From: Achromobacter xylosoxidans
GTDB lineage: Bacteria; Pseudomonadota; Gammaproteobacteria; Burkholderiales; Burkholderiaceae_B
Assembly (NCBI RefSeq): GCF_001457475.1
Contig: NZ_LN831029.1
Coordinates: 6,324,001 to 6,388,000 of the forward strand
Length of the DNA stretch: 64,000 bases
Direction: 5' to 3'
Shown here: piece by piece, positions 21,757-31,387 of the stretch
Numbering within the stretch: the stretch's first letter is position 1
Layout: each line of letters opens with the position of its first letter
Notes under the pieces: model-generated
Database searches by the model: none
What the model saw: only the letters and a program-made list of their open reading frames with translations
Told to the model about the DNA's origin: nothing
Position numbers and translations under genes: made by a program

Positions 21757-21811
21757 GCGCACTCGCCCATCTTGGCCTCGCCTTTGGGGCAATGCAGAAC
21801 CTGCTTTTCTC

Positions 21812-22048
21812 CGCCGGCTTGCCGCTTCATTGCATCCTGGCGGTGCTGAGACGACCAAGCGCCTTGGTCGGTTGACGAGGTTAAACGCCTCATCGCACGT
21901 GCTCGACATTACCTGCGGCAAAGGTGACAGCGCCTTGGTTTTGGCTGAAGCATTCGGCGTCCGCGTTACCGGCATCGACGCCAGTTTAAAGAACGCGCTG
22001 GAGGCGCGCGCAGCGGCGCGCAAACACGGCTGGGACAATCAGCCCAAA
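21812..22048 (+). pseudogene. Fragment of a SAM-dependent methyltransferase
   Basis: A short frame reads SLHPGGAETTKRLGRLTRL and then SHVLDITCGKGDSALVLAEAFGVRVTGID, the N-terminal SAM-binding motif I of a class I methyltransferase. After about 75 residues the similarity ends abruptly (KLWWTTRHGLGS) with no other family motifs. A separate frame just upstream (from the ATG at 21753) covers the sequence that should precede it. It looks like a decayed or truncated gene. Confidence 0.55.
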
Positions 22049-22145
22049 TTATGGTGGACAACGCGTCACGGCTTGGGATCGCGGGCGCTTCCTACGTTCT
22101 AATGACAGCGTCTCGACGGCTCTCGCCGTAGCATGGGAGCTGCCT

Positions 22146-22718
22146 TTATTCTGTCTGTGCTGGCAGTGCGTAAGACGCGAAGGCTGCATCCACAGTCGTA
22201 TCGAAAAGGTGATTGGTGTAATTCGAAATCGTCTTGACTGCGATGGCGAGCACGATCTGTAGCACCTGCTGCTCGCTGTAGCCTGCTTCCGCGAATGCCT
22301 GCAAACTTTCGTCGGATGGGTTGCCTCGTGTTTGGACCATGTCCTTGACCAACGCGGCAAGGATACGCAGCTTCGGATCATCAATCGTTGTGCCCTCACG
22401 GATTGCTTGAATTGCCTGCTTTGGTACCTTCGACACCTTCTCGGCGATCATACTGTGGGCAGCTACGCAGTAATGGCAGGAGTTTTCCCGGCTGATGACC
22501 AGCAACACGACTTCTTGCTCGGCCGGCGTAAAACCAGACTCCTTGCGAAACCAGTCGTAGCCATGGAGGTAGGTCGAGAGCACGCCAGGGGAGTGGGCCA
22601 TTTCCGCATACATGTTGGGAACGAATCCCTGCGTCTTGTGCGCGTTGCTCAGAAACTCGCGACTCTTTGCAGGGACGGTGTCTTTGGTAAGAAGAGGCAG
22701 TGTCAGTTTGGCGTGCAT
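22146..22718 (-). CDS. AhpD/carboxymuconolactone-decarboxylase-like peroxidase
   Basis: A 190-aa all-helical protein of the peroxidase-related AhpD-like group. The redox motif is CHYCVAAHSMIA, a Cys pair with downstream His as in AhpD. It probably acts in peroxide or disulfide detoxification with thiol donors. Its start overlaps the upstream YiiX-like gene by 16 bases in the same direction, so the two form a unit. The substrate cannot be told. Confidence 0.85.
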   Translation of the reverse strand: MHAKLTLPLLTKDTVPAKSREFLSNAHKTQGFVPNMYAEMAHSPGVLSTYLHGYDWFRKESGFTPAEQEVVLLVISRENSCHYCVAAHSMIAEKVSKVPKQAIQAIREGTTIDDPKLRILAALVKDMVQTRGNPSDESLQAFAEAGYSEQQVLQIVLAIAVKTISNYTNHLFDTTVDAAFASYALPAQTE

Positions 22719-23479
22719 GGCGTGCTCCTATGCGGAAGTATTCCGGCTTCCAGATTGGGTTTGATGATGGCGAAGTTGGGCGAGACGTCGAAGTCGCGCG
22801 GGGCGAACAGGCTGTGGTGCCGCACATGAAGGATCTCCTCCATACAGCCGCGACACGTCGCGTCCTGCGACGGCGCGATCTCAATCAACGGCAAGATCGG
22901 ATAGCGAATCGACTGGAACGCTTGGGCGATCAACGTCGAGCAGATGGCGCGGGTGGGGTCGCCGCTGCCAAGACCGAGCATGCGGCGGCGCCACCGCACA
23001 GGCACTGGTGGCGTGGGCAGAAGGTATCGGGCCAGGTCGATCACATTCTTCAAATCGTACTGATGGCCCAAACGGGCCATCGCCGTACCGATCAAGGTGT
23101 CGATCTCGGCAGCGGTCAGGCCCACAGGCCGACAGACACGAGTATGCAGACCGGCGAACTCCGTCACGCTGACCAGACGCACGCCCTCACATAGATCGGC
23201 CTCAAGAAAGCAACGGGGCAGCCCTTCGGCATCAGCCGGTCTGTCGGTCGTGCCGACAAACAGCGCCGCGTGTAACCAAGTGGATTGGGTCAGGTACTTG
23301 ATTGCAACGCTGACCCGGCTCTGGCCTTCCACCAGCAGAACGTCGCCGGACCGCAGGCACGTCATGAGAATATCTGGATCGGTCGGTGGCGCAACGCTAT
23401 GCGCGTGGTGGGGCTGACTGAGGTAGCGGCTCAGTCCTTGCCCACAGCGGCGCGCGAGACCGTCCAAGATGCGTCCCAT
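22703..23479 (-). CDS. YiiX/YebB-like NlpC/P60-type cysteine hydrolase
   Basis: A 258-aa protein of the permuted papain-like fold. The catalytic-His side shows GDVLLVEGQ and STWLHAALFVG. The Cys side shows RAICSTLIAQAFQSI, the order typical of YiiX/YebB/LRAT-type enzymes. No clear signal peptide is present. It lies between the CcdA-like gene and the AhpD-like gene, all leftward, so they may be one operon. The substrate is unknown. Confidence 0.75.
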   Translation of the reverse strand: MGRILDGLARRCGQGLSRYLSQPHHAHSVAPPTDPDILMTCLRSGDVLLVEGQSRVSVAIKYLTQSTWLHAALFVGTTDRPADAEGLPRCFLEADLCEGVRLVSVTEFAGLHTRVCRPVGLTAAEIDTLIGTAMARLGHQYDLKNVIDLARYLLPTPPVPVRWRRRMLGLGSGDPTRAICSTLIAQAFQSIRYPILPLIEIAPSQDATCRGCMEEILHVRHHSLFAPRDFDVSPNFAIIKPNLEAGILPHRSTPCTPN

Positions 23480-23525
23480 GGTGTCACTCGGTCGAAATGA
23501 AGGTGAACTTTGGGCGGAACATGGT

Positions 23526-24257
23526 TCAGAACCTCGTCGTTAATCGTGTGAGCCAGGCCGGCGAATGTTCGACAAGCCATGCTTCAATTAGCTTGTCGGC
23601 GCCCGTCAAGATCAGCACTGCAAGGGCAAGCATGACGGCACCCATCAGGACTTTCCCGACCTTGCCGGCCTGCACAAGCTTGGATCGCGTGCGGCCCAAG
23701 GCGGTGCGCGACACATAGGCCAGCGCCACCAGGGGCAATGCCGCACCGACGCCGAACACCGCCATCATCGAACCTGCCTGCGCCAGGTTCGTGCCCTGAC
23801 TGGCCAAGACGATGGCTGCTCCAAGCGTCGGCCCCACGCAGGGACTCCAGACCACGCCAAGAACCAGCCCCACCACGAACTGCCCCGGCAGCCCGTCCAG
23901 CTGGATGCGAGAGAGCAAGTTATTTCCGGCGTTGCCGATGCCTGAGGTCAGCGATGAGAAACGCTGCTGGAGAGCGCTGAACATGAGCACCACTCCTAGC
24001 AACCCCAGGACGGTCGCGCCCAAGCCACGAAAAATCGTAGTGTCAATGCCAAGCGAAGCACCTGCCCAGACCAGCGCCGTACCGACAATGGCATAGGACA
24101 GTGCAAGTCCAGCCGCCAGAACCAAGGGCCCATGCCGATGGGAGTTGATCGCCGAACCAATCAGGATCGGCACAATGGGCAGGACGCAGGGCGAGAGTGT
24201 GGAGACCACCCCCGCGAGCAGGCCAAAGCCATAGGAGCCAAGGCCGAGCGTCATCAC
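23526..24257 (-). CDS. CcdA/DsbD-type transmembrane electron carrier
   Basis: A 243-aa protein with about six transmembrane segments. The CcdA signature is visible: GVVSTLSPCVLPIVPIL in the first helix and GVVWSPCVGPTLGAAI in the fourth, each with the redox Cys. It carries reducing power from cytosolic thioredoxin across the inner membrane. The upstream thioredoxin-like gene overlaps it by four bases (ATGA), so the pair forms a coupled periplasmic reduction module. Confidence 0.9.
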   Translation of the reverse strand: MMTLGLGSYGFGLLAGVVSTLSPCVLPIVPILIGSAINSHRHGPLVLAAGLALSYAIVGTALVWAGASLGIDTTIFRGLGATVLGLLGVVLMFSALQQRFSSLTSGIGNAGNNLLSRIQLDGLPGQFVVGLVLGVVWSPCVGPTLGAAIVLASQGTNLAQAGSMMAVFGVGAALPLVALAYVSRTALGRTRSKLVQAGKVGKVLMGAVMLALAVLILTGADKLIEAWLVEHSPAWLTRLTTRF

Positions 24258-24640
24258 CGCATGGTCTCCTGAATCAGGCCCTCGATGCCAGTCTCGGTGG
24301 TGTCACCCACGGTGCGGGCCACTTCCTGGGTGCCCTTGAAACCCACGAGCGTGCTTTGCATCGTGACCTTGAAGGCCCGGACGGCACCCTTTTCGCTATC
24401 GAAGTCCACGGTCAGCAAGCTCACATCCTTGTAGGCAGGTTGCTTCATCAGTTTTTCCAAGATCGGCTTCTGCGCCTTGCAGGTGGGGCACCACGTCGCG
24501 GTGACGTCCACCACCACGGGCCGGCCGGCTTGCGTAAGGCGGTCGAACTCCGTTTGGCTGAATGGCTTGATCTCCCCGGCGGTGGCGATACCAGCGAATG
24601 CGAAAAGGGCAAGAATGGTGATAGATGAACGGAACTTCAT
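24254..24640 (-). CDS. Exported thioredoxin-like protein
   Basis: A 128-aa thioredoxin-fold protein with a signal peptide (MKFRSSITILALFAFAGIATA) and active site WCPTC in VTATWCPTCKAQKPIL. I chose the ATG at 24640, preceded by an AGAGAGG site. It likely works in the periplasm with the CcdA-like protein as a DsbD-type reductase, possibly keeping metal-binding Cys reduced in this metal-resistance region. Confidence 0.87.
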   Translation of the reverse strand: MKFRSSITILALFAFAGIATAGEIKPFSQTEFDRLTQAGRPVVVDVTATWCPTCKAQKPILEKLMKQPAYKDVSLLTVDFDSEKGAVRAFKVTMQSTLVGFKGTQEVARTVGDTTETGIEGLIQETMR

Positions 24641-24686
24641 GTCAGCAAGCCTCTCTTTGAGCAATTGGGAAGGATTGGCCCCGTAG

Positions 24687-24720
24687 TTGAAAGCCCCCTC
24701 CTCTCAATAGAGGTTTAAGA
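24687..24720 (+). promoter_or_regulatory. Possible MerR-type metal-responsive promoter (weak)
   Basis: TTGAAA (24687-24692) and TTAAGA (24715-24720) flank a dyad CCTCTCAATAGAGG (24700-24713). The dyad between widely spaced hexamers resembles CueR/MerR-type promoters, but the 22-base spacer is longer than the usual 19-20. A related sequence, CCTCTATTGGAGG, is at 25551-25563. Confidence 0.3.
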
Positions 24721-24878
24721 CGCCAAAAATGGTTCGCGTTGTGGATGAATAATGATGTGTGGGAACGATGTCCGATGGTCATTCCTCGTCGAGCGTCGCT
24801 CAATAGGCCATTGTGCGAACCGTTTAGTGGGTGACTCCTCTCTTAGTAGGAACCCACAGCAACGAACGGAGCCCCCTC

Positions 24879-25088
24879 ATGTATTGCAGTACCTCAGTAA
24901 CGGCGCAATTGGTCCGCGGTGCCCTGGCAGTTGCAGCTATTGTCGGAGCAATTCTATTAACGCCACACTATTGGCCGGCAGCTGGCCTTGTCGGATTGGC
25001 GATCTATTTCATGCGGGGATGTCCCGCCTGTTGGCTCGCCGGGCTGATTGAGGCCCTTCGCGCCCGAGATGAGAGAAAGGCCCAGTAA
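24879..25088 (+). CDS. Small DUF2892-like membrane protein
   Basis: A 69-aa protein beginning MYCSTSVTAQLVRGALAVAA with two hydrophobic helices and a MRGCPACWLAGLIE motif. This pattern resembles the DUF2892/YgaP-type inner membrane domain that often accompanies rhodanese and metal genes. The ATG at 24879 is chosen; upstream in-frame codons lack a ribosome-binding site. The Cys pair suggests thiol or metal chemistry, but no function is known. Confidence 0.6.
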   Translation: MYCSTSVTAQLVRGALAVAAIVGAILLTPHYWPAAGLVGLAIYFMRGCPACWLAGLIEALRARDERKAQ

Positions 25089-25670
25089 TCAACATCCAAG
25101 CAGGATCGTCGCAACAGTTCAGGCGAATGCGGCAGGACCTTCTGTAGCCCTGCCTCTAGAGTGCAGATACGCCGAAGTGACCCGCCTTCCCGCCCGCGCC
25201 TCCGAACTGGCACGCGGTCGGGCTTCGGTGAGATCCGTACTGCCAGACGTGACCACGTTTGGCCATGATCGCCGTCACATCCATCGGCGAGGCGAGCGCA
25301 CCGCTTGTAGAGGACCTTGAATTGTCGCAAGTCCGAAATTTCAGCGGCGTCAGTAGTGTGGATCAAATATCAGACTCCAGGCGGAAAAATCAGAGAATTG
25401 TTCCGCGCGGTACGTGGCTCGCGTCCGTGTCTGCCCCATAGCTGAGTACGTGGCCCGCGCGTATTTTCGGCGAAGTCCAGCATGCCTGCTAGCGCTAGCT
25501 GCACACGCCGATATGTCTCTGCAGCCGCGAACCCCTTAGCATGCTTTAGCCCTCTATTGGAGGAGGAGTATCTCCGTCATTACGACTCGATATTTCTTTC
25601 GGGGACCTGTTGCGATGAACGGATATTCGTCATCGCCAGCCCTGTGTTTCCAACCTTAAAGGAGCGCATC
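25089..25670. other. Intergenic stretch without a recognisable gene
   Basis: Open frames exist on both strands (for example leftward 25004-25366) but none has a recognisable motif or a good ribosome-binding site. The last 100 bases contain CCTCTATTGGAGG (25551-25563) and, just before the next gene, an AAAGGAG site. It may hold the promoter of the DUF4148 gene. Confidence 0.5.
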
Positions 25671-26081
25671 ATGAAAAACCTCGCATCCCTTTTGCTTATT
25701 TCCGCCAGCCTGACCGCCACTGTCGCCCTTGCCCAGGACAACAACGGTAGCTCGTTGACTCGAGCCCAGGTCGCGACTGAATTGCAAGCGGCTAAAGCTG
25801 CTGGCCAAGTAAGTTCTGGTGAACTTGACTATCCACCCACCACCTACCGGGCTAGCACGCTGACCCGTAGTCAGGTTACGGCTGAACTACAAGTCGCCAA
25901 AGCGCGTGGGCAAGTAAGTTTCGGCGAACTTGAATTCCCGCTGTCTACAAGTACGGCAAGCTCGATGTCCCGCGAGCAAGTTCGGAACGCCGCGGTCGCC
26001 GCCCACGAAAAGGGTTCCTACACTTTCGGCGAACTGGACTATCAAGCCAGCTACATTCCGATTGACCCGTCACGTTGCTAA
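25671..26081 (+). CDS. Exported DUF4148 protein with three repeats
   Basis: A 136-aa protein with a signal peptide (MKNLASLLLISASLTATVALA) followed by three copies of a DUF4148-type repeat: SLTRAQVATELQAAKAAGQV, TLTRSQVTAELQVAKARGQV and SMSREQVRNAAVAAHEKGSY. The first two are followed by GELDYPP/GELEFPL and the third by GELDYQ. DUF4148 proteins are abundant in Burkholderiales and of unknown role. The ATG at 25671 has a clear AAAGGAG site. The first two repeats are nearly identical at the DNA level. Confidence 0.85.
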   Translation: MKNLASLLLISASLTATVALAQDNNGSSLTRAQVATELQAAKAAGQVSSGELDYPPTTYRASTLTRSQVTAELQVAKARGQVSFGELEFPLSTSTASSMSREQVRNAAVAAHEKGSYTFGELDYQASYIPIDPSRC

Positions 26082-26845
26082 AGCACATGTCCTGCTTACG
26101 GGTCCGCCTGGCCTCGGCACGGCGGACCCAGGAGAAAGACCATCCGCCGGGTTGGGCTGGTTCGATCTATCAGCTGAAGCCTGGCATACCCGAGGCGAGG
26201 CCAGGAGGTAATCCGCATGATGGCATCCTTTCAAGCCGCCCCTGCGCTGTATCAGTGCTAGAGCAAGCCACAATCCCAATGCTTCTTTTCAGACGGAATC
26301 GATGGCACCCGGGAGCTGATCCTTAGAATCGCCTCGCTCTCGTCGAATCCAATACCAAGCGAAGGCGTCTTCCACACCCCTTCGTTCCGCAGGCGCGTGC
26401 CTCTGGCGTTGGGCAGGAAAGATCAACCCGCGCTGACCGATATGGGGCGGCAGCGCCATCGGCCGCCTAGCGTGGCAACGATTTCCGCTTGACGCCAGCC
26501 GGGGAAAGATGACCAGCGAGCAGACCGGGAAGCACCAGGGGTGGAACGCTCAACTTCGAGTCCGTTGCGGCGTTCTTTGGCAGATGACATAGCCGCGCTG
26601 GGATTCAATTCTTACAACGAAACCGGTGCGAGTTCCACGCACTACACCCGCAGCGACGTTTGACCCCGCTCCGACATATACAAGCTCTCTCGACATCAGG
26701 AAATGGACGTGGGGAGAGCATTAGGGGATACGACTGGGACACGACGGATAGTGCCATGTTAGTCGTGTACGGTGGCACGACTACTCAGAACTCTTGATTG
26801 GGCGCCTGGCGGAGCTTGGCATTCCTCTGCCCGGCTGCCGACCTA
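26082..26845. other. Non-coding or decayed stretch
   Basis: No gene with a recognisable motif is seen on either strand over about 760 bases. The only clear structure is a perfect inverted repeat AGTCGTG-8 nt-CACGACT at 26761-26782, which could be a transcription stop signal or operator near the 3' end of the leftward glycosyltransferase gene, although no T-run follows. Confidence 0.5.
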
Positions 26846-27949
26846 TTAGCCCGCTAACCAACGCATGTATGCGGCCTCTACGCGTTCAGACATCCCACCG
26901 ATCGTGAACTTGCTTTCGCCGCGAATGTAGGCTTCTCCGGCCTTACCCATACGTTCCCGAAGGGCTCTGTCCGCCATTAATACGCCGATGGCGTCTCGCA
27001 GTTGATGAACATCGCCATACGGAACGAGCAGACCCGTCTGGCCGTGCTTTACTACCTCCGGAACTCCTCCGACAGATGTGGCGACCACAGGAAGACCGCT
27101 CGCCGCGGCCTCAATAAATGACGTGCCAAGTGCCTCGAACTCGGTAGCCAGCGCAAAAATATCGCATCCACACAGGACGTTTTCGATATCGTTGCGACGC
27201 CCCAGGAAGTGGACCCGACCCTCGCACCCGAGGGCCCTCGCTTGCTCTTTCAGACTTTCAAGCTCCGACCCTTCCCCCGCAGCAACAAGGTGATTGTCCG
27301 CCCTCCCCGTCAACAAGGGAGCAATCGCCGTCAGCAGCAAGCGATGCCCTTTCTGAGGACGCAAATGACCGACGCAGCCGACCACCAGGGCATCGCCTTT
27401 GATGTGCAGCTCGGCACGCAGTGTGGACTGAGTCGCAGGCGCGAACGGCGCCACCGCGGTAAACACGGTATCCAGGTCCCCTGGCCGCACGCCACGGGCA
27501 AGGAGTTGCCGTGTCACGTATTCACTAATTGCGATCACCTTGTGGGGGAGCCCTGTATAGCTCCAGAGCGAGCCAGGTGGCTTTGCCAGATGCCTGGTAC
27601 GCACGATTAACGGGGTGCCCGCCAAACGTGCCGCTGCTGCCGCGATGACGGTGTCGCGCCGACTATGCGTGTTGATAACGTCGTACCGACCCGCGGCAAG
27701 AAGCCGCCGAATGCGATAGAGGCTCCTGACATAATTGACGGGTCCATCCATGGGAAGCGTATATACCTTGAACCCTTCGTCAGTTAAGCGATGGGACAGT
27801 CCACTCCCGGGTTGGCAAATCGCCTCCATGTGATGGCCGCGATCGCGCATGCCCCGCATCTCCTTGAGTACGCGATGCTCCTGACCACCAAAGCCGGTAG
27901 CGGCTTCCGAATGAATGACGCGCAGGGGCCTGGAAGTAAGCGCGCTCAT
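26846..27949 (-). CDS. GT4-family glycosyltransferase
   Basis: A 367-aa GT-B fold enzyme. The N-terminal acceptor domain starts LRVIHSEAATGFGGQEHRV. The C-terminal donor domain has VVGCVGHLRPQKGHRLLL and the E-x7-E type motif EFEALGTSFIEAAASGLPVVATSVGGVPEVV, characteristic of GT4 retaining enzymes. It likely adds a sugar to a cell-surface glycan or lipid. The upstream neighbour (28002-28562) runs in the same direction 52 bases away. The donor and acceptor cannot be told. Confidence 0.9.
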   Translation of the reverse strand: MSALTSRPLRVIHSEAATGFGGQEHRVLKEMRGMRDRGHHMEAICQPGSGLSHRLTDEGFKVYTLPMDGPVNYVRSLYRIRRLLAAGRYDVINTHSRRDTVIAAAAARLAGTPLIVRTRHLAKPPGSLWSYTGLPHKVIAISEYVTRQLLARGVRPGDLDTVFTAVAPFAPATQSTLRAELHIKGDALVVGCVGHLRPQKGHRLLLTAIAPLLTGRADNHLVAAGEGSELESLKEQARALGCEGRVHFLGRRNDIENVLCGCDIFALATEFEALGTSFIEAAASGLPVVATSVGGVPEVVKHGQTGLLVPYGDVHQLRDAIGVLMADRALRERMGKAGEAYIRGESKFTIGGMSERVEAAYMRWLAG

Positions 27950-28001
27950 GCGCGCGGCGCTTCTTCGAGAAACGATATCAAGAATAGCTGGGCGCTGATG
28001 T

Positions 28002-28562
28002 TCATGCTTCGTCCACCTCTAGGCTGAAATCGCTCTGCTTTTCACGGTATGACACGAGGGATTCGGCATAAATGCGGTCAGTCTCTGTAACTTTTCCCCA
28101 TGGCGTGGCATCGCCCACGCCGAGGGGGAAGGAAGTAAACCCTTTCCTTGCTATCAGTTCAGAGCGCTCATAGAAAAAGACAAACCCGATCTCATGCAGC
28201 GAGCGCACAAGATTTGGCGGATGTATTAGAGCGAGGTAATAAGGAGGTTGGCAATGCTCTACGCTAGCAGGCACGGTATCGCAGTGCCATACGTCAACCA
28301 GCGTAGGATGCCTGCCACTACCGGGCTGAAAAGTATATCGATACAACGCCGGCAGCTCGGCGTTGAGATGCATCGCCGTGTGGCCAGCACGGGGCGCTTC
28401 CAAGGCGTGCAAGCGAAGCAAATCAGTCCGAGGCTGCCTGCCAATGTATTGACGTCCCAATCGTAGGGATCCGGGCATGATCCACCCATGCGACGCCTCG
28501 TTTTCAATAGCCGACTGTCTGTCCGTGTGCCCAGCGCGCAGGTAAGGCGGTTTCGATGTCAT
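28002..28562 (-). CDS. Hypothetical protein upstream of the glycosyltransferase
   Basis: A 186-aa protein that I do not recognise. It has an AGGAGC site before the ATG and no signal peptide or membrane helix. Notable are a conserved-looking C-terminal part (PPYYLALIHPPNLVRSLHEI, then GFVFFYERSELIARKGF) and several His/Cys residues (DVWHCDTVPASVEHC). It precedes the glycosyltransferase in the same direction and may be cotranscribed, so a role in the same glycan pathway is possible. Confidence 0.6.
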   Translation of the reverse strand: MTSKPPYLRAGHTDRQSAIENEASHGWIMPGSLRLGRQYIGRQPRTDLLRLHALEAPRAGHTAMHLNAELPALYRYTFQPGSGRHPTLVDVWHCDTVPASVEHCQPPYYLALIHPPNLVRSLHEIGFVFFYERSELIARKGFTSFPLGVGDATPWGKVTETDRIYAESLVSYREKQSDFSLEVDEA

Positions 28563-28720
28563 CTATGCTCCTGAAAGCGTCCATGACGCCAGTTTGAAGG
28601 GACCGACGACCTTCCTCACTTAGGGAATGCGATCGCCAACGACCTGGTGTGGCGGCGTACCGAATCTGCGGGGCAACGTACAACCCTCGGCTTGGCCGCC
28701 TTATGGATGGTAAGTGCCGC

Positions 28721-28942
28721 TCATTCGCCTTGTTCTAGAAAACACAATTTGACCGCTTGAGGTCGAGCTTCAGTTTCAGGCGAGCACAATTCGAAACCGA
28801 AGCGCTGCCCCTTCTTGAGTGCTTTGCCCCCAGCGCGCTGCAATTCCTGCAGTGAGACGTATACCTTCGGCAGCCGGTCGTCTCGTGAAATCATCCCAAA
28901 TAGCCCGGACCGTGCTACGAATTTCACTGTCCCTGTAATCAT
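28721..28942 (-). CDS. Divergent cold-shock-domain protein
   Basis: A 73-aa protein with the cold-shock OB fold outline: GTVKFVARSGLFGMISRDD corresponds to the RNP1 region and VYVSLQELQRAGGKALKKGQ to RNP2 and the following strand. Both RNA-binding motifs are degenerate: RNP1 has SGLFGMI instead of KGFGFI, and RNP2 has VYVS instead of VFVH. It may bind nucleic acid weakly or have another role. It lies alone, leftward, just before the stress island. Confidence 0.75.
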   Translation of the reverse strand: MITGTVKFVARSGLFGMISRDDRLPKVYVSLQELQRAGGKALKKGQRFGFELCSPETEARPQAVKLCFLEQGE

Positions 28943-29034
28943 GGGTGCCCTCTCCGGATAATGCCGCCAGCCTTCATGTCGAACTCAGATGGGGTCCGGC
29001 CTCCGGCCGGCACCCATTCAACATCGGCGAACCA

Positions 29035-29895
29035 TTACCGAATAATCAATACCGGCACCGAGCTTGTTCTCAACATCGTCGCTGTTGTGCTTCCCAGGAT
29101 CATGTGGCGAATTCGAGAATGCCCATAAGCGCCCATCACGAGCAGATCGCAATTGCTCTCTGAAACTTGCGCGGTAATCACTTTCTCTGGCTCACCCGCT
29201 ACGATCGCAGTGTCAATATCGAATCCAGCTTCCTCCAGCGTTTTGCTGGCCCACTGCACCTGATCACGGATATTGGGTGTGTCTTCGTCGGCGATGATCA
29301 CGCGGCCGGCCAAGCCTTGCAAAAAAGGGCTGGTGGCAACGGTTTCCACCATTTTGCGACCCGCTGGGCTCCCGTCAAACGCGAGAAGGAAACGGCGAGG
29401 CGCAACGAACTTTCCGCCCACCGCTAACACAGGGCGCTGAATCGTACGCACGACGCGCTCGGCGTGATGATCGATATGCCAAATTGATGGGCTTTCGTGA
29501 GCAGGGGCGATATGCTGACCCACAACCACCAAGCGCGTGGTCGCCTGGAACTCGACAAGCGTTTCCACAAGGGATCCGTGGCGCTGTAGCGTATCTATAT
29601 TCTCGGCGCCCGCCACCATGGCGCGCTCTCGCGCGGCTTGCAGAATCTGTCGTCCATGTTGTTGGGCGAGCTTGCTGCGCTGCTCGTCCAGGGACGTCAG
29701 CTCTTGAAGCAGATGTTCCTGCGCGTCGAACCCAATGGCGCCGCTATAGTCGCTGACGGCGGCTCGCTCCGGATGACGATCGAGCACGTGCAGAAATTGC
29801 AGGGGCGCTTGCAGGCGCATGGATGACCACACGGCGTAATCACAAACGGCCGTTGACCGGGCGGTTCCATCGATACATGCGATTATTTTTTCCAT
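29035..29895 (-). CDS. Tandem universal stress protein (copy 1)
   Basis: A 286-aa protein with two Usp domains. The C-terminal one keeps the ATP-binding motif G-x2-G-x9-G-S/T (MGAYGHSRIRHMILGSTTATM). The N-terminal one begins EKIIACIDGTARSTAVCDYA. It follows the leftward sulP gene by 10 bases and was probably cotranscribed. A paralogue of the same size follows the second sulP at 44406-45260. Usp proteins are stress-induced; here the partner transporter suggests a role in its regulation. Confidence 0.9.
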   Translation of the reverse strand: MEKIIACIDGTARSTAVCDYAVWSSMRLQAPLQFLHVLDRHPERAAVSDYSGAIGFDAQEHLLQELTSLDEQRSKLAQQHGRQILQAARERAMVAGAENIDTLQRHGSLVETLVEFQATTRLVVVGQHIAPAHESPSIWHIDHHAERVVRTIQRPVLAVGGKFVAPRRFLLAFDGSPAGRKMVETVATSPFLQGLAGRVIIADEDTPNIRDQVQWASKTLEEAGFDIDTAIVAGEPEKVITAQVSESNCDLLVMGAYGHSRIRHMILGSTTATMLRTSSVPVLIIR

Positions 29896-29905
29896 GTTTT
29901 CCTCC

Positions 29906-31387
29906 TTAGTGGCCCATCAGCCTGTCCATTGCGTCGGGCTTGTCGTGAATGGCAAATCGATCGACAAGTGTGGTGCTGGCCTCGTCCATGCCGATGACTT
30001 CTACTTCCGCCCCTTCCCGACGGAATTTGAGTACCGCCGTGTCAAGCGCGCCAACCGCGGAAATGTCCCAGAATCGCGCGCGGCTGACATCAATCTGCAC
30101 GCGTTCTATCACTTCTTTGAAATCGAAGGACTTCACAAAGTTCTCGGCAGAGGCGAAGAACACCTGGCCAACGACCGTGTACGCCCGCACCGCCCCTTCT
30201 TCGCGGATTTCGGAAGTAATGCGCAGCACGCGTCCGACCTTGTGAGCAAAGAAAATTCCGCTCAGGAGCACGCCAACAAGCACGCCCTTTGCCAGATCAT
30301 GCGTACCGACCACCACAATAACTGTAGCCACCATCACGATGCTGGAGGTCTTCGGGTGTTGAGCAAGCCCCTTGATTGATGCCCAGTTGAACGTGCCGAT
30401 CGCCACCATGATCATGACGGCGACCAGTGCAGCCATGGGAATCTGCTTAACCCAAGGTCCCAGGAACACAACCATTATCAGCAGGATCACGCCAGCGGCA
30501 AAGGACGACAAGCGGCCTCGACCGCCGGACTTCACGTTGATGACGGACTGGCCGATCATCGCGCAACCTGCCATCCCACCCAGGAAACCAGAGGCGATAT
30601 TGGCAATCCCTTGGCCAGCGCATTCGCGGTTGCGGTTGCTGGTTGTGTCCGTTAGCTCATCAACAATGGAAGCGGTCATCATTGATTCAAGCAGCCCCAC
30701 GACGGTCAAAGTGGCCGCATACGGGAAAATGATCTGTAGGGTCTCCAGATTGAACGGCACGTCTGGAATCAGGAACATGGGCAGACTGTCAGGCAATTCA
30801 CCCATATCTCCGACAGTACGAATGTCCAGCCCCATGAACATGGATACACCCGTCAGAACGACGATGCAAATGAGAGGTGAGGGAATCGCCTTGGTCACAT
30901 AGGGGAACAGATAGATGATCCCCAATCCTGCGGCTGTCATCGCGTACACGATCCAACTGACGTTTGTCAGTTCAGGTAGCTGGGCCAGGAAAATCAAGAT
31001 AGCCAAAGCGTTTACAAAGCCCGTTACAACCGATCGCGAGACAAAGCGCATCAGCACACCCAAGCGCAATGCTCCAGCAAGAATCTGAAGTACGCCGGTC
31101 AGCAACGTGGCCGCCAGCAAATATTGCAGGCCATGGTCTTTCACGAGGGTAACCATTAGCAAAGCCATGGCGCCCGTTGCGGCTGAAATCATGCCAGGCC
31201 TGCCGCCGGCAATAGCAATAACGACGGAGATACAGAAAGACGCATAGAGGCCAACCTTTGGATCGACCCCCGCAATAATTGAAAACGCGATCGCTTCGGG
31301 AATTAACGCGAGCGCCACAACGATGCCCGCCAGCACATCGCCGCGGATGTTTGAGAACCATTCTTCTCGGATTTTTTTTAGAGACAT
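29906..31387 (-). CDS. SulP-family anion permease with STAS domain (copy 1)
   Basis: A 493-aa SulP transporter (sulfate/bicarbonate type) with about 10-12 membrane helices. The SulP signature region is [20 protein letters not shown] followed by [17 protein letters not shown] conserved [18 protein letters not shown] and a C-terminal STAS domain ([20 protein letters not shown]) follow. I chose the ATG at 31387, which gives the same N-terminus as copy 2. The substrate is not certain; related proteins carry sulfate or bicarbonate. It is followed by its usp partner. Confidence 0.92.
   Translation of the reverse strand: MSLKKIREEWFSNIRGDVLAGIVVALALIPEAIAFSIIAGVDPKVGLYASFCISVVIAIAGGRPGMISAATGAMALLMVTLVKDHGLQYLLAATLLTGVLQILAGALRLGVLMRFVSRSVVTGFVNALAILIFLAQLPELTNVSWIVYAMTAAGLGIIYLFPYVTKAIPSPLICIVVLTGVSMFMGLDIRTVGDMGELPDSLPMFLIPDVPFNLETLQIIFPYAATLTVVGLLESMMTASIVDELTDTTSNRNRECAGQGIANIASGFLGGMAGCAMIGQSVINVKSGGRGRLSSFAAGVILLIMVVFLGPWVKQIPMAALVAVMIMVAIGTFNWASIKGLAQHPKTSSIVMVATVIVVVGTHDLAKGVLVGVLLSGIFFAHKVGRVLRITSEIREEGAVRAYTVVGQVFFASAENFVKSFDFKEVIERVQIDVSRARFWDISAVGALDTAVLKFRREGAEVEVIGMDEASTTLVDRFAIHDKPDAMDRLMGH

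Noticed and set aside
25004..25366. A 120-codon leftward frame between the small membrane protein and DUF4148 genes
   Set aside because: Overlaps a better small gene, no motifs, and composition looks random.
25740..26060. Repeats in the DUF4148 gene as a CRISPR-like array
   Set aside because: The repeats are in-frame protein repeats of about 28-33 residues with no spacer structure.
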